A stretch of DNA of 64,000 bases from Methylobacterium amylolyticum (GTDB lineage Bacteria; Pseudomonadota; Alphaproteobacteria; Rhizobiales; Beijerinckiaceae): the NCBI RefSeq assembly GCF_030700245.1, contig NZ_JAUYZI010000011.1:62001-126000 (forward strand), read 5' to 3'. Shown piece by piece: positions 46,728 to 56,409 of the stretch. Numbering within the stretch: position 1 is the first letter of the stretch; each line of letters opens with the position of its first letter. Made by a program: the position numbers and the translations under genes. The notes beneath the pieces were generated by a model that was not told where the DNA came from, did no database searches, and saw only the letters and a program-made list of their open reading frames with translations.

Positions 46728-47495
46728 CTACGACAGCATGCGGGTGTCGCCGTCGATGGAGATCGCCTGTCCCGAGATCGTGCGCCCGCGGGGCGAGCAC
46801 AGGAGCAGGATCTGGTCGGCGAGCTGCCGGGCGGTGACGTACTCCTTCATCGAGACGAAGGAGAAGGCGCGCGCCTCCATCTCCGCGTAGCTCGCCCCCT
46901 GCTGCTGCGCCTTGGCCTCCAGCACGCGGCGCTGCCGGTCGCCGGCCACCAGCCCCGGCAGGATCGCGTTGACCCGGATGCCGGCCTCGCCGAGCTCGAT
47001 CGCCAGCGACTTGGTGAAGCCGATCACCCCCCACTTCGCCGCCGCGTACGGGCTGCGCAGGCCGAAGCCGAACTTGCCGGCCGCCGAGGACAGATTGACG
47101 ATCGAGCCGTTGGCGCTCGCGCGCAGGTGCGGCACGGCGAGCCGGGCGCAGTTGAATTGGCTCGTCAGGCAGACGGTGAGGCAGCGGTCCCACTCCTCGG
47201 GGGCGATCTCCTCGACGCGGCCGGTGGGCCCGGCGATGCCGGCGTTGTTGACCAGGGCGTCGAGGCCGCCGAGATGGTCGAGGGCCGCCGCCATCATGGC
47301 AGCGACGGCGTCGCGGTCGGCCACGTCGGTGCGGCAGCGCCCGACCTCGGCCGGCAGGCTCGCCAGCGCCTCCGCATCGACGTCGCAGGCGAAGACCCGG
47401 GCCCCCTCCTCGACGAACGCCTCGACCACCGCGCGCCCGATTCCCGCCGCGCCCGCCGTCACGAGCACGCGCAGCCCCTCGATGCCGAGATCCAT
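46728..47495 (-). CDS. Short-chain dehydrogenase (sugar 1-dehydrogenase-like)
   Basis: 255 residues; the ATG at 47495 follows GGGAGGGAGAG. The cofactor loop reads VTAGAAGIGRAVVEAFVEEG (about 12-31), with an Ala in place of the usual Ser. NNAGIAG occurs at about 84, and Ser/Tyr/Lys are in VNLSSAAGKFG and YAAAKWG. It ends GQAISIDGDTRML, the classical C-terminal turn. Placement upstream of the second SDR and the dehydratase suggests it oxidises the free sugar or the keto-deoxy acid. Assignment of step is inference. Confidence 0.9.
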   Translation of the reverse strand: MDLGIEGLRVLVTAGAAGIGRAVVEAFVEEGARVFACDVDAEALASLPAEVGRCRTDVADRDAVAAMMAAALDHLGGLDALVNNAGIAGPTGRVEEIAPEEWDRCLTVCLTSQFNCARLAVPHLRASANGSIVNLSSAAGKFGFGLRSPYAAAKWGVIGFTKSLAIELGEAGIRVNAILPGLVAGDRQRRVLEAKAQQQGASYAEMEARAFSFVSMKEYVTARQLADQILLLCSPRGRTISGQAISIDGDTRMLS

Positions 47496-47682
47496 GCTCT
47501 CCCTCCCTGAACGTGCCCGCCGTCTCTTCTTGAAGGGCGGATCGTCGCCGCGAACGGACGCGCCTGCCCCGGGACCGGATGGCGGATCAGGTCCGTCCCC
47601 GGGTCGCAGGCATAGCACCGATCGCGGGGTGCGCAGCCCCGAACCGGGTCCGGATATACGCGGATCCCGCGGGGAAGCCGCC

Positions 47683-48918
47683 TCAGGCCCCGCCCTCGGG
47701 CAGGCGGCGCAGGCGGGCGACCTTGGGGCGGCTGGTGCGGAACTGGCCGCGCTCGACGGCGATGAACACCACCACGGCGATTGCGAGCGCAGTGAGCCAC
47801 CAGATCGCGGTCAGCCCGACGCCCAGGCAGGCGACGGCGAAGGCGCTCGCGAAGCAGGCCATCGCCGCCGGGACCAGGGCCGGCACGTCGCGCCCGGCCC
47901 GGCGGATCGCGGCGTGGAGGGCGAAGGCCGCGGCGAAGGCGCCGACGATCCCGAGCTCGTACCAGAACTCGAACAGCGCGGTGGTGGGGGCGTTGATCGG
48001 CACGAGCCCGACGAGGCGGCCGCGCAGAGCGGTCTCGAAGCCGTGGCCGGTGATCAGCCGCACCGGCTCGGTGGTCACCACCTTCTGCCAGCTCTTGAGC
48101 GACAGCACGCCCGGGGCGAGGGGTCCGAACAGGGCGGCGCCGATCGGCCGGGCCAGGAACGGCAGCAGCGGCGCCACGGCGAGCAGGGCGGCGGAGATCA
48201 AGGCCGTCAACGCGACGCCGAGCTTCGGCCGGAAGCTCGTCACCGCGAAGGCGACGGCGCCGATGGCGAGCGCGGCGATCTGCGTGGCGTTCGGCTGCAC
48301 GGTGAGCGCCGCGGCCACGAGGAGGGCGAGACCCAGCGCCTCGCGGTCGCGGCGGCGGGAGCGCAGCCACGCGAGCGCCGGCCAGATCAGCAGGATCAGC
48401 AGGATCAGGCCGCGGTCGAGCGCGCCGTCCTCCTCCGTGCCGGCGGGCGTGATGTGCGCGCCGAACACCCCGAGCACGATCGCGACGATGGCCCCTGCGA
48501 TCACGCCCAGCGGCAGCAGGTAGAGGTTGGCCGAGCGCATCCGATCGGGCAGGGCGAGGTAGCCGAGCAGTGCGAGGCCGATCGTGGCGAGCAGGTTGGC
48601 GAGCCGCTCCAGGGCGGGCCCGGGAAACGGCGTCCAGGCGAGCGACAGGGCCGACCACAGCACAACGAGCATGCCGGCCAGGAAGGCCGGCGCGGTCAGG
48701 AGCCGCGCGATCCCCGGGCGGACGGGGCGCTGGCGCCGGTCGATGGCGCTGGCGATCACCAGGAGCACCACCGCGATCGGCGCGAGGATCACCGCGGCGC
48801 GGCGGGCGACCTGGGCCAGCACCGGCAGGATCACGAACAGCCCGAAGAAGCCCATGCGCCGCAGTAGGGCCGCGGCATCGAGGGCCGGATCGATGGTGGG
48901 GCTCGACGCGCGCGGCAT
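47683..48918 (-). CDS. O-antigen ligase / polymerase-like membrane protein
   Basis: 411 residues with ten or more membrane helices (for example FGLFVILPVLAQVARRAAVI, YLLPLGVIAGAIVAIVLGVF and AIWWLTALAIAVVVFIAVER). A larger periplasmic loop carries LITGHGFETALRG and NAPTTALFEFWYELGIVGAF, the G-G/A-x-x-N...E-x-G-x-x-G pattern of the Wzy_C/WaaL family. The ATG at 48918 has GGGAGAAGG upstream. It would ligate or polymerise surface glycans at the periplasmic face. No other glycan genes are adjacent. Confidence 0.9.
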   Translation of the reverse strand: MPRASSPTIDPALDAAALLRRMGFFGLFVILPVLAQVARRAAVILAPIAVVLLVIASAIDRRQRPVRPGIARLLTAPAFLAGMLVVLWSALSLAWTPFPGPALERLANLLATIGLALLGYLALPDRMRSANLYLLPLGVIAGAIVAIVLGVFGAHITPAGTEEDGALDRGLILLILLIWPALAWLRSRRRDREALGLALLVAAALTVQPNATQIAALAIGAVAFAVTSFRPKLGVALTALISAALLAVAPLLPFLARPIGAALFGPLAPGVLSLKSWQKVVTTEPVRLITGHGFETALRGRLVGLVPINAPTTALFEFWYELGIVGAFAAAFALHAAIRRAGRDVPALVPAAMACFASAFAVACLGVGLTAIWWLTALAIAVVVFIAVERGQFRTSRPKVARLRRLPEGGA

Positions 48919-49037
48919 GTCACGCCTTCTCCCGGTCCGGAACGGCCGGGTCCCGTTGTAGGTAAGCAAGCACCGGGCAGGCCGCTGTAGACGGCCGGCA
49001 ACACCTCCCGATCCGCGTCGCGGCCGAAGTCGCGTCG

Positions 49038-49562
49038 TCAGGCGGCCGCGGCGGGCGTGCGCGGGCGCCGACGGGCCATGCGCCGGCCGACATCGGAGGC
49101 GATCCGCCAGCCGCCCCAGGCAGCGAAGAAGCCGAGAAGCCCGGCCGTCAGCCCGTCGGCGGTGGTGGGGACCGCCGGATCGTAGGCGCGGTAGGTGGCC
49201 TCGGCGATGCCGGGGTCGGGGTCGCGCATCACCGCCACCACCCGGCCCAGCGGGCTGGTGGCGGCGGCGAGCGCCTGCTGCTGGGCGGAGAGCCGGGCGA
49301 GGCGGGCGATGGCGGCGCGCGCCGCCTCGCCGCGCCGCGCCACGAGGTCGTCGGGATTGGTGCGCAGGCGCTCGACGGCGCCGTCGCGGGTGACGCCGTT
49401 GGCGCGCGCGTCGGATTCGAGGGTGGCGACCTCCCGGCGCAGCTCGTCGACCGCGCCGCCGAGACGCTGGGCGTATTGCTGCGCGAATTCGGGGGCCTGG
49501 GCCGCGACGCCGCCGCCGAGCAGGCCGACGGCGAGGCCGAGGGTGCGGATGACGCGGAACAC
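49038..49562 (-). CDS. DUF2937 family membrane protein
   Basis: 174 residues from a GTG at 49562. An N-terminal hydrophobic segment (VIRTLGLAVGLLGGGVAAQA) is followed by FAQQYAQRLGGAVDELRREV and a long helical region, then a second membrane helix near the C-terminus (GLTAGLLGFFAAWGGWRIAS) and a basic tail. This is the DUF2937 arrangement: two helices flanking a periplasmic coiled coil. The function is unknown. It is transcribed after the WD40 gene, 72 bases downstream. Confidence 0.8.
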   Translation of the reverse strand: MFRVIRTLGLAVGLLGGGVAAQAPEFAQQYAQRLGGAVDELRREVATLESDARANGVTRDGAVERLRTNPDDLVARRGEAARAAIARLARLSAQQQALAAATSPLGRVVAVMRDPDPGIAEATYRAYDPAVPTTADGLTAGLLGFFAAWGGWRIASDVGRRMARRRPRTPAAAA

Positions 49563-49634
49563 GGGTGGCGGCCTCGCAGGGGTGGAGCGGTTTCGGAACA
49601 AGGCCGGCCCGCGCGGGCGGTTCCCGGCGGCCCG

Positions 49635-50648
49635 TCAGCCCGGCAGGCTGAGCAGCCCGGCCTGCCCGTCGGCGCAGCCGAACACGAGGCGCTCGCCGCG
49701 CCCGTCCCAGGCGAGCGCGCTGATCGCGCTGCCGGCCACCGCCGGGCGCACCAGCAGCTCGGCGGCGTCGGTGAGGCGCACGAGCAGCACGCAGCCGTCC
49801 TCGTAGCCGATCGCCAGGACGGGCGAGCGCGGGTGGAACGCCACCCGGGCGACGCGGGCCGGCCGCACGCCGCATTCCCGCGGCGCCTTGCCGGTCGGCC
49901 CCTCCTTGGAATCGAACGGCCAGATGATCGCCGCCTCGGCACCCCCGGTCGCCAGCCAGTGCCCGTCCGAGGACCACGAGACCGAGCGGACCTTGCCGGG
50001 GTAGCCCGACATCCGCATGTGGCCGCGGTCGGGCTGGAGGCGCCAGCCGTGCAGGGCGTTCTCCTGCATGGTCGTGATCACGAAGCGCCCGTCCGTCGAC
50101 CACGTGACGTCGATGTGCGAGCCCTTCCAGGCGACGACCTCGGGGGGCGTCTCGTGGTTGGGGTACCACAGGCTCACGCCGTTGTAGTGGGCCACCGCCA
50201 GCCGGTAGCCCTTGGGCGCGAAGGCGAGACCGCGGGCGCTCGACGGCGCCGTCAGCGTCCGCTCGCGGCCCTTGGCGTCCCGGGCGGTGACGGCGCGGCC
50301 CGCCGACCACGCGAGCCCGCCGTCGCCGTGCAGCGCCAGGGCGTCGATCCAGGCGCCGCCCTTGGCGGCGGCGACCTCGACGGCGCTGCCGTCGCCCCGG
50401 ATCTCGACGATCCGCCCGTCGTCGCCGCCGGTGACGAGCCGGTCCGCGTCACCCGCGGCGACGAGGATGCCGGCCTCGGGATGGGCGGCGACGCGCTCCG
50501 GCGCGCCGGCGCGCGACAGGATCACCGTCCCGTCGGCCAGCGCGAGGGCAGGGGTGTCCTTCAGCCAGTGGGCGGCCACCACGTGGGCCCCGGCCTCGAT
50601 CGGGACGACGTGGCTCGTCAGGGAGGGGGTGCTCAGGGGGCTACTCAT
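49635..50648 (-). CDS. WD40-repeat beta-propeller protein
   Basis: 337 residues composed of seven imperfect WD40 blades, such as GILVAAGDADRLVTGGDDGR, VTWSTDGRFVITTMQENALH, VSWSSDGHWLATGGAEAAII and LAWDGRGERLVFGCADGQAG. There is no signal peptide, so a cytoplasmic scaffold is expected. Alphaproteobacterial relatives are single-domain propellers without known partners. It lies 24 bases after the DUF1275 gene and shares its strand, so they may be co-transcribed. Confidence 0.9.
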   Translation of the reverse strand: MSSPLSTPSLTSHVVPIEAGAHVVAAHWLKDTPALALADGTVILSRAGAPERVAAHPEAGILVAAGDADRLVTGGDDGRIVEIRGDGSAVEVAAAKGGAWIDALALHGDGGLAWSAGRAVTARDAKGRERTLTAPSSARGLAFAPKGYRLAVAHYNGVSLWYPNHETPPEVVAWKGSHIDVTWSTDGRFVITTMQENALHGWRLQPDRGHMRMSGYPGKVRSVSWSSDGHWLATGGAEAAIIWPFDSKEGPTGKAPRECGVRPARVARVAFHPRSPVLAIGYEDGCVLLVRLTDAAELLVRPAVAGSAISALAWDGRGERLVFGCADGQAGLLSLPG

Positions 50649-50672
50649 GGGTGGAAGCTCATGGGTGGGTGC

Positions 50673-51338
50673 TCATGCGGACGAGACCTTCCGGGTCGAG
50701 CGGGCGATCAGGGCGGTGGAGACCAGGGCGAAGACGGCGGCCGCGATCGCGGGCAGCGCGAGGGCGTAGAGGCCGTAGAGGCCGTAGACGTGGGCTCCGA
50801 GGATCGCGCCCAGCAGCAGGAACAGCCAGACGAGGCCGTCGCCGACCCAGCCCCACGGCTCGCCGGTGCGGGTCAGCGCCTGGGCGATCTTCTGGCCGAA
50901 GCTGAACAGGGCGCCGGTGACGAAGGTGGCGCCGGCCCGGAAGCCCTTCACCTGCGCCAGCACCGCGTTCTGCGCGCCCATCGCCACCGCCATGGACACG
51001 CTGGCGACGCCGAGTTCCGAGACGCCGAGCCCGAGGCCGAGGGCGGCGGCGAGCAGCGCCGCCTCGAAGGCCAGCACGATCGGCGTCGACCACCGCGAAG
51101 GCGCCAGGATCCCGATGCCGCTGCCGACGACCGCGCCGGCCAGGAACCCGGTGAGCAGCGCGAGCGGCAGGATCAGGTGGTTTCCCTTGCCCTCGGCCGT
51201 GAAGACGCCGAGCTGCGTGGTGTTGCCGCTCATGAACGAGGTGTAGAGGCCGCCGAGCCGCAGGAAGCCCAGGGCGTCCACGTAGCCGGCGAGCGCCGTG
51301 AGCGCGAGCCCGGTGCCGAGCTGCCAGGGCCGGGTCAC
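50673..51338 (-). CDS. DUF1275 (YoaK) family membrane protein
   Basis: 221 residues from a GTG with GGGGAG upstream. The family signature occurs early: LTALAGYVDALGFLRLGGLY and TSFMSGNTTQLGV (about 12-44), then MAVAMGAQNAVLAQVKGFRA with FVTGALFSFGQ (about 116-150). Six or so membrane helices are visible. DUF1275 proteins are widespread inner-membrane proteins of unknown, possibly transport, function. Confidence 0.92.
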   Translation of the reverse strand: MTRPWQLGTGLALTALAGYVDALGFLRLGGLYTSFMSGNTTQLGVFTAEGKGNHLILPLALLTGFLAGAVVGSGIGILAPSRWSTPIVLAFEAALLAAALGLGLGVSELGVASVSMAVAMGAQNAVLAQVKGFRAGATFVTGALFSFGQKIAQALTRTGEPWGWVGDGLVWLFLLLGAILGAHVYGLYGLYALALPAIAAAVFALVSTALIARSTRKVSSA

Positions 51339-51545
51339 GAATTCGCTCCCCGCCCGCGCCCCGGTAACCGGTCGTTAACCATTCCGGCCGCTCCGTTCAC
51401 CGACCGGGACGGGCGGTTAACGCGCCGCTCACTTAACCCGAGCAATTCGATGCAAGTCCGGCGAACGCCGCGCCGCGGGGACCTGTTCTCCCCGCGATCA
51501 GGCACCGGGGCGGTCCGCCCCCGCCGGGTGAGTTGGAGTTGCGTC

Positions 51546-51986
51546 ATGATCCCGTTCGCCGTCGCCTTCGCCGCTCCGGTCCTGCCCGCCCTCGAAACCG
51601 CCGCCACGGTCCTGGTCGTGGAGGACGAGCCCCATGTCTGCGAGCTGGCGGCCGAGGCGCTCCTCGACGAGGGCTACCGGGTGATCACCGCCGCGGATGC
51701 CTGGGAGGCCGAGGCGATCCTCGCTCGCGAGAGCGTGGACCTGCTCTTCACCGATATCGACCTCGCCCGCAACACGAACGGCCTCGTCCTGGCGCAGCAC
51801 GCGCGGGCCCAGTGCCCGGGCCTGCCGGTCGTCTACACCTCCGGCGGCCGCGCCGGCCTCTCGCAGCGCGAGACGGTGCCGGAATCCGTGTTCGTGCCCA
51901 AGCCCTACCGGCCGAGCCAGCTCGTGGCGCTGACCAACGACCTGCTGCGCGGCGCGCCGTCCGACCACGCCTGCCACCACGCCTGA
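51546..51986 (+). CDS. Single-domain response regulator (CheY-like)
   Basis: 146 residues: a short hydrophobic leader (MIPFAVAFAAPVLPALETAA) then a receiver domain, VLVVEDEPHVCELAAEALLD, with the phospho-acceptor Asp in LLFTDIDLARNTNG (about 75) and the conserved Lys in SVFVPKPYRPSQL. There is no output domain. Receivers of this type in Methylobacterium often sit in stress or motility relays. The cognate kinase is not adjacent. The C-terminus has a Cys/His tail (DHACHHA) that is unusual for a receiver. Confidence 0.9.
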   Translation: MIPFAVAFAAPVLPALETAATVLVVEDEPHVCELAAEALLDEGYRVITAADAWEAEAILARESVDLLFTDIDLARNTNGLVLAQHARAQCPGLPVVYTSGGRAGLSQRETVPESVFVPKPYRPSQLVALTNDLLRGAPSDHACHHA

Positions 51987-52005
51987 GAGACCCCGGAGAA
52001 CCGCC

Positions 52006-52368
52006 ATGCGGCGCCCGACGATCGCCCTCTGCCTGACCCTGCTCGCCGTGCCGGCCCACGCCGCCTGCGACGTGAAGGGCGCCCGGATCGAGGAGACCAT
52101 CGCCGCCAAGCCGGACTTGCAGAAGGACGCCAACGCCCAGACGGTGCGCGACCTGCGGACCCTGCGCGACGCGGCGATCGTGCTCGACACCTACAAGTAT
52201 CCCGGCGAGTGCGAGGTGCTGCTCGGCATCGCCCGGACGATGCTCGCCGATCCGGGCCGGACGATCGAGCAGGGCGGCGACACCGACGAGGAGAAGGCCG
52301 ACGACGTCGCCGAGGCGCGCAAGCCGAAGCTCCCGTCCGACGGGAAGCCGGCCCCCAAGGCCAACTGA
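52006..52368 (+). CDS. Small secreted hypothetical protein
   Basis: 120 residues with a signal peptide (RRPTIALCLTLLAVPAHAAC). The mature protein starts with Cys, has a second Cys in YKYPGECEVLLG, and is helical (DLRTLRDAAIVLDTYKYPGE, LLGIARTMLADPGR) with an acidic-to-Pro/Lys tail. The two cysteines could form a disulphide. It starts 19 bases after the response regulator with CGGAGAACC upstream, so the two are probably co-transcribed. A family of this kind (PRC-barrel-associated in some relatives) is suspected but not shown. Confidence 0.75.
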   Translation: MRRPTIALCLTLLAVPAHAACDVKGARIEETIAAKPDLQKDANAQTVRDLRTLRDAAIVLDTYKYPGECEVLLGIARTMLADPGRTIEQGGDTDEEKADDVAEARKPKLPSDGKPAPKAN

Positions 52369-52432
52369 GCGCGCGTCCGGACGCCGTCGGCGGGCATCCC
52401 GCCGACCTCCCCCGGGATCCCTCAGGGTCCCC

Positions 52433-53062
52433 TCAGCGCTCCTCGTCCGCGCCGGTGCCGATCCGCGCCCGGGCCAGCGCCCGGCCGAGCTTGGCCGCGA
52501 TCTGCGCGCGCAGGGCGTCGGCCATCTCGATATCGACGAGGCGCCAGGTCAGGCCGCGCAGGCGCAGGCGGATCCGGGTGCGCTCCGCCCGCGGGGCGTC
52601 GGGGGGGACCGGGATCACCACCGCGCGGAAGCCGCGCATCTCGGCGGCGCCGTAGTAGGACAGCAGCCGGCCGAGGCCGCGTATGGCGAGACCCTCGGGC
52701 CGCGCCCCGGCCGGGCGCTCGACCTCCAGCGTCTCCGGCCAGCCGTCGTCGAGGAGATCGATCACCGTCTCGGGCGTCACCAGCGTCTCGGCGAGCGCCA
52801 GGGCGAGGCCGTAGGCGACCTCGTTGAGGCGCTGGCGCTCCCGCGGATCGAGGCCTGCGTCGGCGTCGGCCGCCCCGCGCAGCGCCCCGGTGATCTGGCG
52901 GACGAGGGAGAGGCGCAGCGTCCGGAAGTTGACGTGGCTCTCGATGTAGGCCGTGTCGTGCCGCCGCACCGCCCCCGCCAGATCGTAGAGCGACCAGAGC
53001 GGCGTCACGGTGTAGGCGAGCCACACCAGCCCGGCCGTCAGCGGGATCGCGATCCAGCGCAC
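52433..53062 (-). CDS. DUF2939 family membrane-anchored protein
   Basis: 209 residues from a GTG. An N-terminal helix (IPLTAGLVWLAYTVTPLWSL) is followed by the family motif YDLAGAVRRHDTAYIESHVN (about 26-45) and RTLRLSLVRQI. The remainder is mixed alpha/beta with a C-terminal LTWRLVDIEMADALRAQIAA. DUF2939 proteins are common next to rppH in Rhizobiales. They are inner-membrane proteins of unknown function. The gene lies 23 bases after rppH and is probably co-transcribed. Confidence 0.88.
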   Translation of the reverse strand: MRWIAIPLTAGLVWLAYTVTPLWSLYDLAGAVRRHDTAYIESHVNFRTLRLSLVRQITGALRGAADADAGLDPRERQRLNEVAYGLALALAETLVTPETVIDLLDDGWPETLEVERPAGARPEGLAIRGLGRLLSYYGAAEMRGFRAVVIPVPPDAPRAERTRIRLRLRGLTWRLVDIEMADALRAQIAAKLGRALARARIGTGADEER

Positions 53063-53085
53063 GGCTCAGGCCCCGGAGCCGGGCG

Positions 53086-53628
53086 TCACGCCCGCGCCGC
53101 CCAGGTCGCGAGGGGGGCGAAGGCTTCGGCCACCCGCTCGTAGACCGGGCGCTTGAACGGCACGATCAGCTCCGGCAATTCGTCGAAGCGCGCCCAGCGC
53201 CACGCGTCGAACTCCGCCTTGTAGGCGCCGTCGCCCGGGCTCGCCACGTCGATCAGCGCCTCGGGCCCGGTGAACCCGTAGGAGAACCAGCGCTGCGTCT
53301 GGCCGCGGTAGCGGCCCTTCCAGGCGGCCTTCATCACCGCCGGAGGCAGGTCGTAGGGGAGCCACTCGGGGATCTCGGCGAGGAACCGCAGGGCGTGGCC
53401 GGGGACGTTGGTCTCCTCGAACAGCTCGCGCCGCGCAGCCGCCTCGGGATCCTCGCCCGGATCGACACCGCCCTGCGGCATCTGCCACCGGTGCGGCCCG
53501 GCGACGTGCTCCGGCCCCGCATCCGCGCGACGCCGCCCGACGAACACGCCCCCCGACGGGCTGATCAGCGCGATGCCGACGCAGGGCCGGTACGGCAGGG
53601 CGTCGCTTGATTCGGCGGGCGTCGTCAT
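53086..53628 (-). CDS. rppH: RNA pyrophosphohydrolase RppH (Nudix)
   Basis: 180 residues. The N-terminus [20 protein letters not shown] is the RppH start, and the Nudix box is complete ([20 protein letters not shown], about 51-70, with the catalytic Glu pair). Further family features are [20 protein letters not shown] and [10 protein letters not shown]. The enzyme removes pyrophosphate from 5'-triphosphorylated mRNA and so starts RNA decay. It is the left-most gene of the conserved minus-strand run. Confidence 0.96.
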   Translation of the reverse strand: MTTPAESSDALPYRPCVGIALISPSGGVFVGRRRADAGPEHVAGPHRWQMPQGGVDPGEDPEAAARRELFEETNVPGHALRFLAEIPEWLPYDLPPAVMKAAWKGRYRGQTQRWFSYGFTGPEALIDVASPGDGAYKAEFDAWRWARFDELPELIVPFKRPVYERVAEAFAPLATWAARA

Positions 53629-53677
53629 CGCGGGCGACCATAGGCCGGGCGCGAGTCGCGCGGCAACGGAGCGGCAC

Positions 53678-54904
53678 TCATTCCGCCCGGCTGACGCGCT
53701 TGGGCGCGCCGCCGCGCAGGGCGACGCTCACCGGCACGAGGCGGATGCCGCGGGCGTCGAGATCGCGGGCCCAGCGGGCGATCCGCTCGACGGTCAGCAG
53801 CGTGCCGGCGGCGGAGGCGAGAGCGAAGCCGCCGGAGCGGGCCTGCGCCTCGGCGCGGGCGAGTTCGGCGTCGATCGCGTCGGGGCGCGCGACCGCGTCG
53901 AGGACGATCTCGGCCCGGGCGAGGGGGGTGTGGGCCTTGTTGGGCGTCGCCGCGGGCTTCGGGCCGGTGCCGTCGTCGACGAAGCCGAGGCCGCGGGCGC
54001 CGATCTCGCGCAACACCGGCTCGAAGGCGGGGTCGGCCATCAGCTTGGCGCCCATCAGGTTGACCAGACCGACATAGCCGGGAAACCGCGCCAGCGCCCA
54101 GGCGAGACGATCGGCGTTCTCGGGGCCCTTCAAGGCGGTCAGCAGGGTCTGGGGGCCGGGATCGCTGTCGGGGTAGTCGAAGGGCTCCATCGGCACCTGA
54201 AGGAACACCTCGTGCCCGGCGTCACGGGCGCGGGCGGCGGCGCGCTCGGTCTCGGCGCCGTAGGGCGTGAAGGCGAGGCTGATGGCGGGGGGCAGGCGCA
54301 CGGTCGCGGCGGCGGTGGCCGACTGGCCGATCCCGAGTCCCGTCACCAGGATCGCGATACGGGGGCCGGTGCCGGGCTCCTCCGGGCGGGCGTAGACGTC
54401 GAGGGCGCGGACCCGGCCGTCGCCGAGCCGCGGCATCAGCCCGTGCCGGCCGGGCTCGATCAGGCGGGCGTCGGGGGCCGGCGCGAGGCGCGGCGCGTTG
54501 GCGGGGGGCACGCGAATCACGACCGCCTCGCTGGGGGCCGAACCGGCCGGGCGGACGACGGTGACGCCGGAGGCGGTCTCGACCTCCTCGGCGCTGCGCT
54601 GCTGCGGGATCGCGGCCGGGCTGGCGGCGACCGGCGCGGCGGGGGGCGCCTCCGGCACGACGGCGCGCGACGGCTCGCGCAGGGTGATGGCGACGCGCAC
54701 CCGCGGCTCGCCGCCGCGCGGATCGCCGAGCGCCAGGACGAGGCCGACCGCCCCGGCCAGCGCGGCGGCCAGGAGCCCGGCCACCACCCGCGGGTCCCGC
54801 GCGCGCGCGCGAAGCCCGGCGAGGCGTCCCCGGTCGGGACCTGCCGGCTGCGCCTCCGCGACCCCGAGGGGGCGGGTGAGGATATCGTCCGCGGGCTCGG
54901 TCAA
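53678..54904 (-). CDS. Divergent polysaccharide deacetylase family protein (YibQ-like)
   Basis: 408 residues from a TTG. A short cytoplasmic N-terminus precedes a membrane helix ([20 protein letters not shown], about 37-56), a Pro/Ala-rich linker, and the YibQ-type NodB-like fold ([20 protein letters not shown], then [20 protein letters not shown] and [17 protein letters not shown]). The metal-binding His/Asp set of true deacetylases is reduced in this divergent family. Position after envC and ctpA is conserved in Rhizobiales, pointing to a periplasmic cell-wall role. The TTG has only a weak ribosome-binding site, so the start is uncertain. Confidence 0.88.
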   Translation of the reverse strand: MTEPADDILTRPLGVAEAQPAGPDRGRLAGLRARARDPRVVAGLLAAALAGAVGLVLALGDPRGGEPRVRVAITLREPSRAVVPEAPPAAPVAASPAAIPQQRSAEEVETASGVTVVRPAGSAPSEAVVIRVPPANAPRLAPAPDARLIEPGRHGLMPRLGDGRVRALDVYARPEEPGTGPRIAILVTGLGIGQSATAAATVRLPPAISLAFTPYGAETERAAARARDAGHEVFLQVPMEPFDYPDSDPGPQTLLTALKGPENADRLAWALARFPGYVGLVNLMGAKLMADPAFEPVLREIGARGLGFVDDGTGPKPAATPNKAHTPLARAEIVLDAVARPDAIDAELARAEAQARSGGFALASAAGTLLTVERIARWARDLDARGIRLVPVSVALRGGAPKRVSRAE

Positions 54905-55010
54905 GCGCCACTCGTCCCGGGATCGCGCCCCGCCCGCCGAACGCGGCGGCTCGCATCTTGCGCCTATTGCCGGCCGGTATGGTTAACGTCCGGCTAACGT
55001 GGCGGTCACG

Positions 55011-55046
55011 AAAAACCCCGCCCGGCGGGAGCCGGACGGGGCTTTT
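55011..55046. terminator. Rho-independent terminator after ctpA
   Basis: A GC stem is flanked by AAAAA on the left and TTTT on the right. On the minus strand it reads AAAAGCCCCGTCCGG, loop, CCGGGCGGGGTTTTT. It lies 26 bases after the ctpA stop and closes the obgE-to-ctpA transcription run; it could work in both directions. Confidence 0.9.
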
Positions 55047-55071
55047 GGTCCCGCATGCCGGGCGAAAAAAA

Positions 55072-56408
<1,337 letters not shown>

Positions 56409-56409
<1 letters not shown>

